Source: Arenimonas malthae CC-JY-1 (GTDB lineage Bacteria > Pseudomonadota > Gammaproteobacteria > Xanthomonadales > Xanthomonadaceae). From it: a DNA stretch of 64,000 bases. The stretch covers positions 1 through 64,000 of the forward strand of contig NZ_AVCH01000001.1 of NCBI RefSeq assembly GCF_000747075.1. Reading direction: 5' to 3'. The stretch's first letter is position 1. Every line of letters starts with the position of its first letter. This document shows, piece by piece, positions 20,944 to 34,402 of the stretch. The notes under the pieces were generated by a model. That model worked only from the letters and a program-made list of their open reading frames with translations, was not told the DNA's origin and did no database searches. Both the position numbers and the translations under genes were made by a program.

Positions 20944-21828
20944 ATGCGAATGCTCCATCCCGCCCTGGTTCGACTGCTGCTGGCCGGCCTGGTGGCCCTG
21001 GCCGCGGGTGGCTGCGCGGCGGTGATGGGCAAGGCCAGCGACCGCCTTGCCAGCAACCTCGGCGCCGCGGTGATGGCCAGCGACGACCCGGCCACGGTGC
21101 GCGACGGCCTGCCGGCCTACCTGCTGCTGCTCGACGGCCTGGTCGCCGGGCAGACTCCCGGCAAGGCCGCCAACGCGCCGCTGCTGTTCGCCGCCGCCCA
21201 GCTCAACGGCGCATATGCCGGCAACTTCACCGAAGGCGACCAGGCGCGGGCGCGCCGCCTCGCCGCCAAGGCCATGGACTACGCGCGCCGCGGCACCTGC
21301 CTGCAGGACCCGCGCCTGTGCGCCGCCATCGAGGGCCCGGTCGAGCCCTTCCTCGAGGCCGTTGCCGCCGCCCCGGCGAAGCGCGTGGATACGCTCTATG
21401 GCCTCGGCGCCGCCTGGGCCGGCCACCTGCAGGCCAACAGCGAGGACTGGGCCGCCATCGCCGAACTGCCCAAGGTCCAGGCCCTGCTCGAACGCGTGGT
21501 CGCCATCGACCCGGCGCACGACCGCGGCATGGCCCGCGTCTACCTGGGCGTGCTCAATTCGCTGCGGCCCGAGTCCATCGGCGGAAAGCCCGAGCTCGGC
21601 CGCGAACACTTCGAGGCGGCCATCGCCCTCAGCGGCGGCCGCAACCTCTACGCCAAGACCCTGATGGCCGAGTACTACGCCCGGCTGGTGTTCGACCAGG
21701 CGCTGCACGACCGGCTCCTGGCCGAAGTGCTGGCGGCCGAGCCACGCCAGCCCGGTTTCACCCTGATGAACGTGCTGGCCCAGCAGCGTGCGCAAGCGCT
21801 GCAGGCCAGCGGACGCGACTACTTCTGA
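20944..21828 (+). CDS. TRAP transporter TatT component family lipoprotein
   Basis: A 294-residue helical-repeat lipoprotein. The N-terminus is a signal peptide with lipobox LAAGGC (Cys near residue 23). TatT proteins form trimers that associate with TRAP substrate-binding proteins in the periplasm. Family-like segments are ANAPLLFAAAQLNGAY and a late AEYYARLVFDQALHD helix. It is the first gene of a four-gene TRAP operon and is separated from the substrate-binding gene by 18 bases. Confidence 0.85.
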   Translation: MRMLHPALVRLLLAGLVALAAGGCAAVMGKASDRLASNLGAAVMASDDPATVRDGLPAYLLLLDGLVAGQTPGKAANAPLLFAAAQLNGAYAGNFTEGDQARARRLAAKAMDYARRGTCLQDPRLCAAIEGPVEPFLEAVAAAPAKRVDTLYGLGAAWAGHLQANSEDWAAIAELPKVQALLERVVAIDPAHDRGMARVYLGVLNSLRPESIGGKPELGREHFEAAIALSGGRNLYAKTLMAEYYARLVFDQALHDRLLAEVLAAEPRQPGFTLMNVLAQQRAQALQASGRDYF

Positions 21829-21846
21829 CCGCCCCCGAGGCCCCCC

Positions 21847-22836
21847 ATGCTGCGCCGGACCCTGTTGCTGCTTCTCGCCCTGTGCCTGGCCGCCCCCGCG
21901 GCCGCGCAGACGCTCAAGATCGCCACGCTCGCGCCCGACGGCTCTGCCTGGATGCGCGAATTGCGCGCCGCCGCCGCCGAAGTCAGGCAGGCCACCGGCG
22001 GCCGGGTCGAAGTGAAGTATTTCCCCGGCGGCGTGATGGGCAACGACGCCGTGGTGCTGCGCAAGATCCGCCTGGGCCAGCTGCAGGGCGGCGTGCTGAC
22101 GTCGAGCGAACTGTCGATGGTCTACCCGGACGCCACGGTGTACAGCCTGCCGTTCCAGTTCTCCGGCTGGGCCGACGTGGACAAGGTGCGCCCGGTGGTG
22201 GACCCGATGCTGGCGAAGGGTTTCGGCCAGCGCGGCCTGCACATGCTCGGCGCCTCGGGCGTGGGTTTCGCCTACCTGATGGGCAACAAGCCGCTGCGCA
22301 GCCAGGCCGACATGGCCGGCGTGAAGCTGTGGGTGCCGGCCAACGATTCCATCGCCATCCGCACCTTCGAAATCGGCGGCGTGAACACCATCCCGCTGCC
22401 CATCGGCGACGTCTTCACCAGCCTGCAGACCGGCATGGTGGACACCGTGGCCAACACCCCCAGCGGCGCCATCGCGCTGCAGTGGCACGGCAAGCTGCGC
22501 AGCCTGGTGGATCTGCCGCTGAGTTTCGTGGTCGGTTACCTGGTGGTGGACGACAAGGCCTGGAAGAAACTTTCGCCGGCCGACCAGGCGGCGGTGCAGA
22601 AGGCCTTCGACGGCGCGGCGCAGCGGATGGACGCCAACGTGCGCCGCGACGACGTGGCCGCGCTCGAGGCGCTGAAGAAGCAGGGCCTGGTGGTGACCAC
22701 GCTCGACCCGGCCGAAGCCGCGCGCTGGCGTGGTTTCGGCAAGCAGGTGACGGCCGAGATGGAGGCCAAGGGCGAGATCTCGCCGGAAATCCTGGCCGCA
22801 TTGCGCCAGGCCCTGGCCCAGACCGGGGCCCGCTGA
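21847..22836 (+). CDS. dctP: TRAP transporter substrate-binding protein, DctP family
   Basis: A periplasmic solute-binding protein of 329 residues with an N-terminal signal peptide (cleavage about AAAQ, residues 18-21). The DctP core is clear: LKIATLAPDGSAWM, FPGGVMGNDA, the ligand-pocket region MVYPDATVYSLPFQF, and QTGMVDTVANTPSGA. In most TRAP binders an Arg contacts a carboxylate near residue 160, and here that region reads MAGVKLWVPANDS, so the ligand may differ. It overlaps the DctQ start by one base. Confidence 0.9.
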   Translation: MLRRTLLLLLALCLAAPAAAQTLKIATLAPDGSAWMRELRAAAAEVRQATGGRVEVKYFPGGVMGNDAVVLRKIRLGQLQGGVLTSSELSMVYPDATVYSLPFQFSGWADVDKVRPVVDPMLAKGFGQRGLHMLGASGVGFAYLMGNKPLRSQADMAGVKLWVPANDSIAIRTFEIGGVNTIPLPIGDVFTSLQTGMVDTVANTPSGAIALQWHGKLRSLVDLPLSFVVGYLVVDDKAWKKLSPADQAAVQKAFDGAAQRMDANVRRDDVAALEALKKQGLVVTTLDPAEAARWRGFGKQVTAEMEAKGEISPEILAALRQALAQTGAR

Positions 22837-23336
22837 TGGCGCAGGGCGGGCCCGGCCGCTGGCTGGCGCGCCTGCACCGCGCCGAAGACGCGCTGCTGGC
22901 CGGCCTGCTGGGCGCGCTGTTGCTGCTGTCGGTGGCGCAGATCGCGCTGCGGGTGTTCTTCGACGGCGGACTGGCCTGGGCCGAGCCGCTCAGCCGCGCC
23001 GGCGTGCTGTGGCTGGCGCTGCTGGGCGCGCTGGGCGCCACCCGCGGCCACAAGCACATCGCCATCGACGCCTTGCCGCGCGTGCTGCCGCCGGCGGCGC
23101 GCCGCGTCGCCTGGGCCATCGCGCACCTGTCCGCGGCGGGCATCTGCGCCGCCCTGGCCTGGTTCGGCGCTGGCATGGTGGGTTTCGAGCGCGAGGCGCC
23201 GGTGCCCTTCATCGCCGGCGTGCCCAGCTGGGTGCCGATGCTGGCGCTGCCGGCGGGCTTCGGGCTGATGGCGCTGCGCTTCGTGGTGTCGGCGCTGGCC
23301 GAGCCGCCGCCGCTGGAAGGCGAGGGCGGCGCATGA
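22836..23336 (+). CDS. dctQ: TRAP transporter small permease, DctQ family
   Basis: A 166-residue integral membrane protein with four hydrophobic segments (about 20-45, 55-75, 95-120, 130-155), the DctQ pattern, including GALGATRGHKHIAIDAL. It links the binding protein to the large permease. The start overlaps the dctP stop and the stop overlaps the dctM start, so the three are translationally coupled. Confidence 0.88.
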   Translation: MAQGGPGRWLARLHRAEDALLAGLLGALLLLSVAQIALRVFFDGGLAWAEPLSRAGVLWLALLGALGATRGHKHIAIDALPRVLPPAARRVAWAIAHLSAAGICAALAWFGAGMVGFEREAPVPFIAGVPSWVPMLALPAGFGLMALRFVVSALAEPPPLEGEGGA

Positions 23337-24613
23337 GCCTGCCGCTCGGGCTCGTCGTCATCCTGGCCCTGGCGGCGCTGGGCATGCCGCTGTTCGCCGT
23401 GATCGCGGCGGTGGCGCTGCTGGGCTTCCACCTCGCCGGCTACGACCTGGTGGTCGTGGCCGTGGAGTTCTACCGGTTGGGCGACATGCCGGGCCTGATC
23501 GCCATCCCGCTGTTCACCCTGGCCGGCTACCTGCTGGGCGAAAGCGCGGCGCCCAAGCGCCTGGTGCGGCTGTCGAACGCGCTGCTGGGCTGGCTGCCGG
23601 GAGGCCTGGCCATCGTCGCCATCGTCGCCTGCGCCTTCTTCACCGCCTTCACCGGCGCCTCGGGCGTGACCATCGTGGCACTGGGCGCGCTGCTGTACCC
23701 GGCGCTGCGCCAGGCCGGTTATTCCGAACGCTACAGCCTGGGCCTGGTGACCTCGGCCGGCAGCCTGGGACTGCTGTTCGCGCCCTCGCTCCCGCTGATC
23801 GTCTACGGGTTCGTGGCGGGGCAGGTGGGTGGCGAAACGCCGGTGACGATCCCCGACCTCTTCCTGGCCGGCCTGCTGCCGGGCCTGCTGATGGTGGCGA
23901 TGCTTTCGGCCCACGCGATGTGGGTGGGGCAGGGCCTGCCGAAGTCGCGCCACCGCTTCGACGCCGGTGAATTGGCGACGGCCCTGCGCGAATGCGCCTG
24001 GGAACTGCCGCTGCCGCTGATCGTGCTCGGCGGCATCTACTCGGGCGAACTGGCGCCGAGCGAGGCGGCGGCTGTGACGGCACTTTATGTTCTTCTCGTA
24101 ACTGTCGGTATAAAAAGGGAAATAAGCCTCCGAAGCCTGCCCGGGGTAATGGCCGAGTCCATGCGCATGGTGGGCGCCATCCTGCTGATCCTGGGCGCCG
24201 CCCTGGCCCTGTCGAACTGGCTGGTGGACCAGGAAGTGCCGACCACCCTGTTCGAGGCCCTGCGCGGGCACGTGGACAGCCCCTGGGTGTTCCTGGGCCT
24301 GCTCAACCTCTTCCTGCTCGTCGTGGGCATGCTGCTCGACATCTTCTCGGCCATCGTCATCCTGACGCCGCTGCTGCTGCCGGTGGCCGCGGGTTTCGGC
24401 ATCCACCCGGTGCACCTGGGCGTGGTGATGCTGGCCAACCTGCAGCTGGGCTACTTCACCCCGCCGGTGGGCATGAACCTGTTCATCGCCGCCTACCGGT
24501 TCAACAAGCCCATCGGCACCCTGGTGCGGGCCTGCCTGCCGTTCTTCCTGATCCTGGGCCTGGCGGTCGCGCTGCTGACCTGGTGGCCGGGGCTGAGCCT
24601 CGGCCTGCTCTGA
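23333..24613 (+). CDS. dctM: TRAP transporter large permease, DctM family
   Basis: A 426-residue sodium- or proton-coupled permease with about twelve membrane segments. DctM features include IPLFTLAGYLLGESAAPKRL, FFTAFTGASGVTI, the second-half repeat GMLLDIFSAIVILTPLLLP and the FTPPVGMNLF motif. Codons in roughly 24084-24128 are strikingly AT-rich (ATA, AAA, AGG, TAT) against the surrounding sequence, although the protein stays in frame and family-like. Confidence 0.9.
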   Translation: MSLPLGLVVILALAALGMPLFAVIAAVALLGFHLAGYDLVVVAVEFYRLGDMPGLIAIPLFTLAGYLLGESAAPKRLVRLSNALLGWLPGGLAIVAIVACAFFTAFTGASGVTIVALGALLYPALRQAGYSERYSLGLVTSAGSLGLLFAPSLPLIVYGFVAGQVGGETPVTIPDLFLAGLLPGLLMVAMLSAHAMWVGQGLPKSRHRFDAGELATALRECAWELPLPLIVLGGIYSGELAPSEAAAVTALYVLLVTVGIKREISLRSLPGVMAESMRMVGAILLILGAALALSNWLVDQEVPTTLFEALRGHVDSPWVFLGLLNLFLLVVGMLLDIFSAIVILTPLLLPVAAGFGIHPVHLGVVMLANLQLGYFTPPVGMNLFIAAYRFNKPIGTLVRACLPFFLILGLAVALLTWWPGLSLGLL

Positions 24614-26161
<1,548 letters not shown>

Positions 26162-26178
26162 GGCCAGGACGCCACCAC

Positions 26179-27747
26179 ATGACCGACATCCACGGCGACA
26201 AGATCCTCATCCTCGACTTCGGCGCCCAGTACACGCAGCTGATCGCCCGCCGCATCCGCGAGTTCGGCGTCTACTGCGAAATCTGGGCCTGGGACCACGA
26301 CCCGGCCGAGATCGCCGCCTGGGGCGCCAAGGGCATCATCCTCTCGGGTGGCCCGGAATCGACCACCGAAGCGGGCTCGCCGCGCGCGCCGCAGGCGGTG
26401 TTCGACGCCGGCGTGCCGATCCTGGGCATCTGCTACGGCATGCAGACCATGGCCATGCAGCTCGGCGGCCTGGTCGAGGGCGGCCACCACCGCGAGTTCG
26501 GCTACGCCGAGGTCGAGGTCACGGCCGAATGCTCGCTGCTCGACGGCCTCAAGGACCACGCCGGCAGCCCGCCGCGCCTGGACGTGTGGATGAGCCACGG
26601 TGACCGCGTCACCCGCATCCCCGACGGTTTCGAAGTCACGGCGCGCACCGCGTCGGTGCCCATCATCGCCATGGCCGACGAAGCCCGCCGCTGGTACGGC
26701 GTGCAGTTCCACCCGGAAGTGACCCACACCAAGTCGGGCGAGCAGATGCTGCGCCGCTTCGCGGTGGAGATCTGCGGCTGCGCCACGCTGTGGACCGCGG
26801 CCAACATCATCGAGGACCAGATCCAGCGCGTGCGCGCCCAGGTGGGCCAGGACGAGGTGCTGCTGGGCCTGTCCGGCGGCGTCGACTCCTCGGTGGTGGC
26901 GGCCCTGCTGCACAAGGCCATCGGCGAGCGCCTGACCTGCGTGTTCGTCGACACCGGCCTGCTGCGCTGGCAGGAAGGCGACCAGGTGATGGCGATGTTC
27001 GCCGAGCACATGGGCGTGAAGGTCATCCGCGTCAACGCCGCCGACCGCTATTTCGAAGCCCTGGCCGGCGTGTCCGACCCGGAGGCCAAGCGCAAGATCA
27101 TCGGCCGCCTGTTCGTCGAGATCTTCGAGGAAGAATCGGCCAAGCTGCGCAACGTGAAGTGGCTGGCCCAGGGCACGATCTACCCCGACGTGATCGAGTC
27201 GGCCGGCTCCAAGACCGGCAAGGCCCACGTCATCAAGAGCCACCACAACGTGGGCGGCCTGCCCGAGCACATGAAGCTGGGCCTGGTGGAACCGCTGCGC
27301 GAGCTGTTCAAGGACGAGGTTCGCCGCATCGGCGTCGAACTGGGCCTGCCGCGCGAGATGGTCTACCGCCATCCGTTCCCCGGCCCGGGCCTCGGCGTGC
27401 GCATCCTGGGCGAAGTGAAGCGCGACTATGCCGAACTGCTGGCCCGCGCCGACGCCATCTTCATCGAGGAGCTGCGCAAGGCCGGCTGGTACGACAAGAC
27501 CTCGCAGGCCTTCGCGGTGTTCCTGCCGGTGAAGTCGGTGGGCGTGGTCGGCGACGCCCGCGCCTACGAGTGGGTGATCGCGCTGCGCGCGGTCGAGACC
27601 GTGGACTTCATGACGGCGCACTGGGCGCACTTGCCCTACGACTTCCTCGACACGGTTTCTCGCCGTATTATCAATGAGATACGCGATATTTCTCGCGTAG
27701 TTTATGACATCAGCGGCAAGCCGCCCGCGACCATCGAGTGGGAATGA
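26179..27747 (+). CDS. guaA: GMP synthase (glutamine-hydrolysing)
   Basis: Converts XMP to GMP with ATP and glutamine. It is 522 residues. The N-terminal class I amidotransferase has its Cys in [10 protein letters not shown] and a His-Glu pair in FHPEVTH. The ATP pyrophosphatase domain has the PP-loop LSGGVDSSV, and the C-terminal dimerisation domain ends with the usual PPATIEWE. The 3' end of guaA is a known integration site for some genomic islands, but no island follows here: tadA starts inside the stop codon overlap. Codons at about 27650-27712 are locally AT-rich. Confidence 0.97.
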   Translation: MTDIHGDKILILDFGAQYTQLIARRIREFGVYCEIWAWDHDPAEIAAWGAKGIILSGGPESTTEAGSPRAPQAVFDAGVPILGICYGMQTMAMQLGGLVEGGHHREFGYAEVEVTAECSLLDGLKDHAGSPPRLDVWMSHGDRVTRIPDGFEVTARTASVPIIAMADEARRWYGVQFHPEVTHTKSGEQMLRRFAVEICGCATLWTAANIIEDQIQRVRAQVGQDEVLLGLSGGVDSSVVAALLHKAIGERLTCVFVDTGLLRWQEGDQVMAMFAEHMGVKVIRVNAADRYFEALAGVSDPEAKRKIIGRLFVEIFEEESAKLRNVKWLAQGTIYPDVIESAGSKTGKAHVIKSHHNVGGLPEHMKLGLVEPLRELFKDEVRRIGVELGLPREMVYRHPFPGPGLGVRILGEVKRDYAELLARADAIFIEELRKAGWYDKTSQAFAVFLPVKSVGVVGDARAYEWVIALRAVETVDFMTAHWAHLPYDFLDTVSRRIINEIRDISRVVYDISGKPPATIEWE

Positions 27748-28220
27748 GCGAACCCCGCAGCGACGAAGACTGGATGCGCCACGCGCTGGCGCTGGCCGAC
27801 CGGGCCGAACAGGAAGGCGAGGTCCCGGTGGGCGCGGTGCTGGTCGGCCCCGGCGGCGAGCTCGTCGCCGAGGGCTGGAACCGCAACATCACCGAGAACG
27901 ACCCCACCGCCCACGCCGAGATCGTGGCCCTGCGCCGCGGCGGCCAGGCCCTGGGCAACTACCGGCTCACCGGCTGCACGCTCTACGTCACGCTCGAGCC
28001 CTGCGCCATGTGCTCGATGGCCATGGTGCACGCCCGGCTGGCACGGGTGGTGTACGGCGCCAGCGACCCCAAGACCGGCGCCGCCGGCAGCGTCTTCAAC
28101 CTGCTCACCGATTCCCGCCACAACCACCGGCTGCAGGCCGAGGGCGGCGTGTTGGCGGAAGAAGCGGGGTCGCGCCTGACCGAGTATTTCCGCCGCAAGC
28201 GGGCCCGCCCGGGGCTCTGA
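27744..28220 (+). CDS. tadA: tRNA adenosine(34) deaminase
   Basis: Deaminates A34 to inosine in tRNA-Arg(ACG). It is 158 residues with the deaminase zinc site: HAEI (His and catalytic Glu) and [13 protein letters not shown] (two Cys). The ATG overlaps the guaA stop. Length and motif spacing favour TadA over guanine or cytosine deaminases. Confidence 0.93.
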   Translation: MSEPRSDEDWMRHALALADRAEQEGEVPVGAVLVGPGGELVAEGWNRNITENDPTAHAEIVALRRGGQALGNYRLTGCTLYVTLEPCAMCSMAMVHARLARVVYGASDPKTGAAGSVFNLLTDSRHNHRLQAEGGVLAEEAGSRLTEYFRRKRARPGL

Positions 28221-28221
28221 T

Positions 28222-28689
28222 TCAGTCCTTCCGGCCGCGGCGGGTCATTTCCAGGTCCAGCTCGGCGCTGAAGTTGCGCACCGCCAGCACCACCTCGAGC
28301 GTGAGGAAGAAGCTGGCCAGCAGCAGGCCCAGCACGCCGGCCACCGCCAGCACCGTCGGCGCCAGGCCCAGCCGGAAGCCGCTGAAGGCGTCCACCGCCA
28401 GCGCCAGGCTGGTGCCCACGAAGCAGCCCAGCGACACATAGAGCATCACGCAGGCGCGCAGCACGTGCTTGGAGCGCACGCGGTGGCGGCTGATCTGCAG
28501 CTCGAGTTCGGGGCGGTGCTGGGGCGAGCTGCCGTCGAGCTGGCCCACCAGCGAACGCAGGCGGTCGACCACGCGCGCCAGGCGGTTGTTGGCCGAGATC
28601 AGCAGCGAACCGGTCGCGGCCATCAGCAGGGCGGGGGCCAGCATGGACGAGAGGATGCGGTAGTGGTCCAGGTTGTCCGCGGGGAACAT
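28222..28689 (-). CDS. DUF2721 family membrane protein
   Basis: A 155-residue protein with three predicted membrane helices: one at the N-terminus ([19 protein letters not shown]) followed by a cytoplasmic basic helix ([14 protein letters not shown]), and two near the C-terminus. This layout matches DUF2721, a family of unknown function. It is convergent with tadA, with stops two bases apart, and divergent from orn. Confidence 0.8.
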   Translation of the reverse strand: MFPADNLDHYRILSSMLAPALLMAATGSLLISANNRLARVVDRLRSLVGQLDGSSPQHRPELELQISRHRVRSKHVLRACVMLYVSLGCFVGTSLALAVDAFSGFRLGLAPTVLAVAGVLGLLLASFFLTLEVVLAVRNFSAELDLEMTRRGRKD

Positions 28690-28719
28690 GGTGGGGCCTG
28701 CGTGGTGGGAAGCGCGGGG

Positions 28720-28725
28720 TATCAT
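28720..28725 (+). promoter_or_regulatory. Candidate -10 box for orn
   Basis: TATCAT lies 31 bases before the orn ATG in an otherwise GC-rich gap. No convincing -35 is present. Confidence 0.35.
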
Positions 28726-28756
28726 GCGGCCATCGCAACCACGCCGCCATAGCCCC

Positions 28757-29320
28757 ATGCCCGCGCACGAACAGAACCTGATCTGGATCGACCTCGAGAT
28801 GACCGGCCTCGACCCCGACACCGATTCGGTGCTCGAGATCGCCACCCTGGTCACCGACAGCCAGCTCAACGTGCTGGCCGAAGGCCCCGAGCTCGCCATC
28901 CGGCATCCGCTGGAACGGCTCGAGGCCATGGACGAGTGGAACCGTGGCACGCATTCGCGTTCGGGCCTGTGGCAGCGCGTGCTCGACAGCACGGTGACCA
29001 TGGCCCAGGCCGAGGCGATGACGGTGGCCTTCCTCAGCGAATGGGTGCCGGCCGGGAAATCGCCGATCTGCGGCAACTCGATCTGCCAGGACCGGCGTTT
29101 CCTGGTGCGGCACATGCCGCGGCTGGAGCGCTACTTCCACTACCGCAACCTCGACGTCTCCACGCTCAAGGAGCTGGCGCGCCGCTGGGCGCCGGACGTG
29201 CTGGCCGGGGTGGGGAAGGTGGGCGCGCACACGGCGCTGTCGGACATCCGCGAGTCGGTGAAGGAACTGGCGCACTACCGCCAGCACATGGGCAAGCTCG
29301 GCGGCCAGCCGGCGCCCTGA
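28757..29320 (+). CDS. orn: Oligoribonuclease
   Basis: A 3'-5' exonuclease of the DEDDh family that degrades di- and short oligoribonucleotides, including pGpG from c-di-GMP breakdown. It is 187 residues. The first acidic motif is [10 protein letters not shown], further conserved segments are [11 protein letters not shown] and [16 protein letters not shown], and the last His-Asp motif is [11 protein letters not shown]. Essential or near-essential in gammaproteobacteria. Confidence 0.95.
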   Translation: MPAHEQNLIWIDLEMTGLDPDTDSVLEIATLVTDSQLNVLAEGPELAIRHPLERLEAMDEWNRGTHSRSGLWQRVLDSTVTMAQAEAMTVAFLSEWVPAGKSPICGNSICQDRRFLVRHMPRLERYFHYRNLDVSTLKELARRWAPDVLAGVGKVGAHTALSDIRESVKELAHYRQHMGKLGGQPAP

Positions 29321-29326
29321 CGCCGC

Positions 29327-30225
29327 TCAGCCGCGGTCGGTGTCTTCCACCGCCGCCGTCACCTGCGCCAGCGGGCGCCCGTCGGCGTCGTGGTGGTACA
29401 CGTGCAGGTCGCGCTGCGGGAAGGGGATGGACACGCCCGCCTGGGCGAAGTCGCGGTGGATCGCTTCGGTCAGGTCGCTGCGCACGGTGACGAAATCCGG
29501 CGTCTTCACCCAGGCGCGGAGCACCAGGTTGACGCTGCTTTCGCCCAGGCCGCTGACCAGCACGTCGGTTTCCGGCGTGGCCAGCACCCGCGGGTGCGCC
29601 TTGGCCAGGCCCAGCAGCACCGCGCGCGCGTGGCGGATGTCGTCGCCGTAGCCCACGCCCACCGGCAGGTCGATGCGTCGCTCGCCGCGCGAGGTGAAGT
29701 TCACGATGGGCGAGGTGGTGACTTCGCTGTTGGGCAGGGTGATGTCGTGGTTCTGGTAGGCCCGCAGCACGGTCTGGAAGATGCCCACGCGCTCGACGAC
29801 GCCTTCCTGCCCGGCGATCTGCACCGCGTCGCCGGCGCGGAACGGCCGCAGCACGATCAGCATCACGCCCGAGGCGATGTTCGACAGCGAATCCTTCAGT
29901 GCCAGGCCGATGGCCAGGCCGGCGGCGCCCAGCACCGCCAGCAGCGAGGTGGTGGGCACGCCCAGCGCATCGAGCGCGGCCACCAGCACCACCACCAGCA
30001 GCACCACGTAGGCGATGTTGCGCAGGAAATCGCGCAGGATCAGGTCCATGCCCACCCGCGTCATCACGCGGTCCAGGCCCTTGGCCAGCAGCCGCGCCAG
30101 CCACATCCCCACCAGCGCGATCGCCAGCGCCACGCCGATGCGCCACAGCCATTCCGAGGAAGCCAGGCGACCGAGGAAGTCGCCTGCGTTGCCGGTGAGT
30201 TCGGCGAGCGTGGCCGGTGCCGCCA

Positions 30226-30226
<1 letters not shown>
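29327..30226 (-). CDS. mscS: Small-conductance mechanosensitive channel, MscS family
   Basis: A 299-residue membrane protein with three N-terminal helices (about 30-50, 65-95, 100-125). The pore helix is rich in Gly/Ala (GAAGLAIGLALKDSLSNIASG), followed by the MscS beta domain (FRAGDAVQIAGQEGVVERVGIFQT) and a cytoplasmic cage. It opens under membrane tension to release osmolytes. The ATG overlaps the ppsA stop by one base, so it is probably co-expressed with ppsA. Confidence 0.92.
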
Positions 30227-32598
<2,372 letters not shown>

Positions 32599-32759
32599 TG
32601 CGGTCTCCGTGCGCTCGGGAGTGGGGGCGGCCAGAGCGGCGGGCCCCGCGTGCGATGGGTTCAAGCTGTATATGATGCGACCCGAGGGCAAGCCATACAA
32701 GCTTGAATTGTCTAGGGATTCGTGCGCCGGGAGACCGGTGCCGCAGGCGGGGGCAGGGC
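32599..32759. promoter_or_regulatory. Divergent ppsA/ppsR promoter region
   Basis: This 161-base gap contains the only AT-rich stretch nearby. GTATATGAT at about 32668-32676 offers a -10 box (TATGAT, 32671-32676) for ppsR, and overlapping TATACA-like bases on the other strand could serve ppsA. No regulator site is recognised. Confidence 0.45.
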
Positions 32760-33581
32760 ATGGAAGGGGTTCGGCCGATTTTCTACGTTTCCGACGGCAC
32801 CGGCATCACCGCCGAGACCATCGGCCACAGCCTGCTGACCCAGTTCAGCGGGGTCGAATTCGCCAGCCGGCGCATCGCCTTCGTCGACAGCGTGGAGAAG
32901 GCCGAGGCCGCCGTGGCCGAGATCCGGGCCGCCGGCGAAGCCACCGGCTGCCGCCCCGTGGTGGTGAACACGGTGGTGGACGAAGAGCTCAACGCCCTGC
33001 TGGCCAGCAGCGGCGCCCTGATGCTGGACGTGTTCGCCCCCTTCATCAGCCCGCTCGAGCAGGAACTGGGCCGGGTGCGCCACCCCCGGGTCGGCCACGC
33101 CCACGGCCTCGTGGACTTCGCCGCCTACGAACAGCGCATCAACGCCACCAACTACGCGCTCACCCATGACGACGGCATGGACATCCACTACGACGACGCC
33201 GACGTCATCCTGGTCGGCGTGTCGCGCTCGGGCAAGACGCCCACCTGCCTGTACATGGCCCTCCACTACGGCGTGAAGGCCGCCAACTACCCGCTTACCG
33301 TCGAGGACCTGGAAGGCCGCGAACTGCCCAAACGCCTGCGCGCCCACCGGCGCAAGCTGTTCGGCCTGACCATCGACCCGGCGCGGCTGCAGCAGATCCG
33401 CCAGGAACGCCGGCCGAATTCACGCTACGCCACCCTGGAAACTTGCCGCTCGGAAGTGGTGGCGGCCGAGGCCATGTTCCGCCAGGAGAACATTCCGGTG
33501 CTCAGCACGACCCACACTTCGATCGAGGAAATCGCGGGCAAGGTGCTGGCCAACCTGGGCATCCACCGGCACATGTTCTGA
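32760..33581 (+). CDS. ppsR: PEP synthase regulatory protein (kinase/pyrophosphorylase)
   Basis: A DUF299 bifunctional enzyme that inactivates PEP synthase by ADP-dependent phosphorylation and reactivates it by phosphate-dependent dephosphorylation. The ATG at 32760 gives 273 residues, the usual length. The family P-loop [16 protein letters not shown] is near residues 150-165, and the N-terminus [19 protein letters not shown] is characteristic. It is divergently paired with its target gene. Confidence 0.93.
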   Translation: MEGVRPIFYVSDGTGITAETIGHSLLTQFSGVEFASRRIAFVDSVEKAEAAVAEIRAAGEATGCRPVVVNTVVDEELNALLASSGALMLDVFAPFISPLEQELGRVRHPRVGHAHGLVDFAAYEQRINATNYALTHDDGMDIHYDDADVILVGVSRSGKTPTCLYMALHYGVKAANYPLTVEDLEGRELPKRLRAHRRKLFGLTIDPARLQQIRQERRPNSRYATLETCRSEVVAAEAMFRQENIPVLSTTHTSIEEIAGKVLANLGIHRHMF

Positions 33582-33622
33582 GCCCCGCGGGCCGGCGCCG
33601 GGCTGCGTGCTAGCATCGGCCC

Positions 33623-34120
33623 ATGCCCGCAACGCACCTGAAAAACGGACTGCCGCGCCTGAGCCGCTTCGAGTGGCTGATGGGCCTTTACGGCGAGAAT
33701 TTCCAGCGCCTCACGCGCATGTTCCAGCCGCAGGCGCTGGCCGAGGGGCGCTATGTTTCCAGCGTGCCGGGCGGCCTGGAACTGCAGGTGGACGTGCTGG
33801 CACAGCACCCCTACACCGTCGAGCTGCGCCTGAGCTACCGCATGCTCGACGCCGCCACCGGCCAGCCCGATCCTTCGGCCTACGTGCGCCTGTACCGGGA
33901 CGCGCGCCAGGCCGAAGTGACGCACTGCTACGTCGGCCGCCACTGGCAGGACGTGCTGGGCCTGCGCCCCAGCGTGCAGGCCATGGTCAGCCACCGCCTG
34001 CGCATGAACAGTTTCCTCAACAAATGGCTCGACTATCTTGAAGGGCAGGGGCACGGTCCCCACACCCTGTCGGACACCGGCGAAACGCCGGCCGACAAAA
34101 AAAGTGCGGCATGTGCTTGA
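33623..34120 (+). CDS. DUF1249 family protein (YqiB-like)
   Basis: A 165-residue soluble protein with the DUF1249 pattern: an N-terminal LMGLYGENFQRLTRMF helix, a beta region VDVLAQHPYTVELRLSY, and a VRLYRDARQAEVTHCY segment. The function is unknown. Its stop codon overlaps the -35 box of the downstream tRNA promoter. Confidence 0.82.
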   Translation: MPATHLKNGLPRLSRFEWLMGLYGENFQRLTRMFQPQALAEGRYVSSVPGGLELQVDVLAQHPYTVELRLSYRMLDAATGQPDPSAYVRLYRDARQAEVTHCYVGRHWQDVLGLRPSVQAMVSHRLRMNSFLNKWLDYLEGQGHGPHTLSDTGETPADKKSAACA

Positions 34121-34145
34121 CGAACGTTTGGCGCCTGTCTAAACT
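34117..34145 (+). promoter_or_regulatory. Sigma-70-type promoter of tRNA-Ala/tRNA-Glu
   Basis: The -35 box TTGACG at 34117-34122, a 17-base spacer and the -10 box TAAACT at 34140-34145 lie 18 bases before tRNA-Ala. Confidence 0.75.
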
Positions 34146-34163
34146 TTCGCTTCTTCCTTCGGT

Positions 34164-34239
<76 letters not shown>

Positions 34240-34259
34240 CCGAATCAAAGCGGCACGCT

Positions 34260-34335
34260 GTCCCCATCGTCTAGAGGCCTAGGACATTACCCTTTCACGG
34301 TAGCGACCGGGGTTCGAATCCCCGTGGGGACGCCA
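34260..34335 (+). tRNA. tRNA-Glu (TTC)
   Basis: A 76-base tRNA with encoded CCA, acceptor GTCCCCA paired with TGGGGAC, and anticodon loop CTTTCAC carrying TTC. It lies 20 bases after tRNA-Ala and is probably in the same transcript. Confidence 0.95.
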
Positions 34336-34350
34336 TCATCAGTGATGTCC

Positions 34351-34382
34351 AGAAAGCCCGGCTCCGGCCGGGCTTTCTTTTT
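34351..34382 (+). terminator. Intrinsic terminator after tRNA-Glu
   Basis: The hairpin AGAAAGCCCGGC/GCCGGGCTTTCT is followed by TTTTT. Confidence 0.9.
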
Positions 34383-34402
34383 GCCCGCCGCCTGGTGCGA
34401 AG

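Noticed and set aside
27650-27747. Genomic island integrated at the 3' end of guaA
   Set aside because: tadA overlaps the guaA stop directly, with no integrase or direct repeat.
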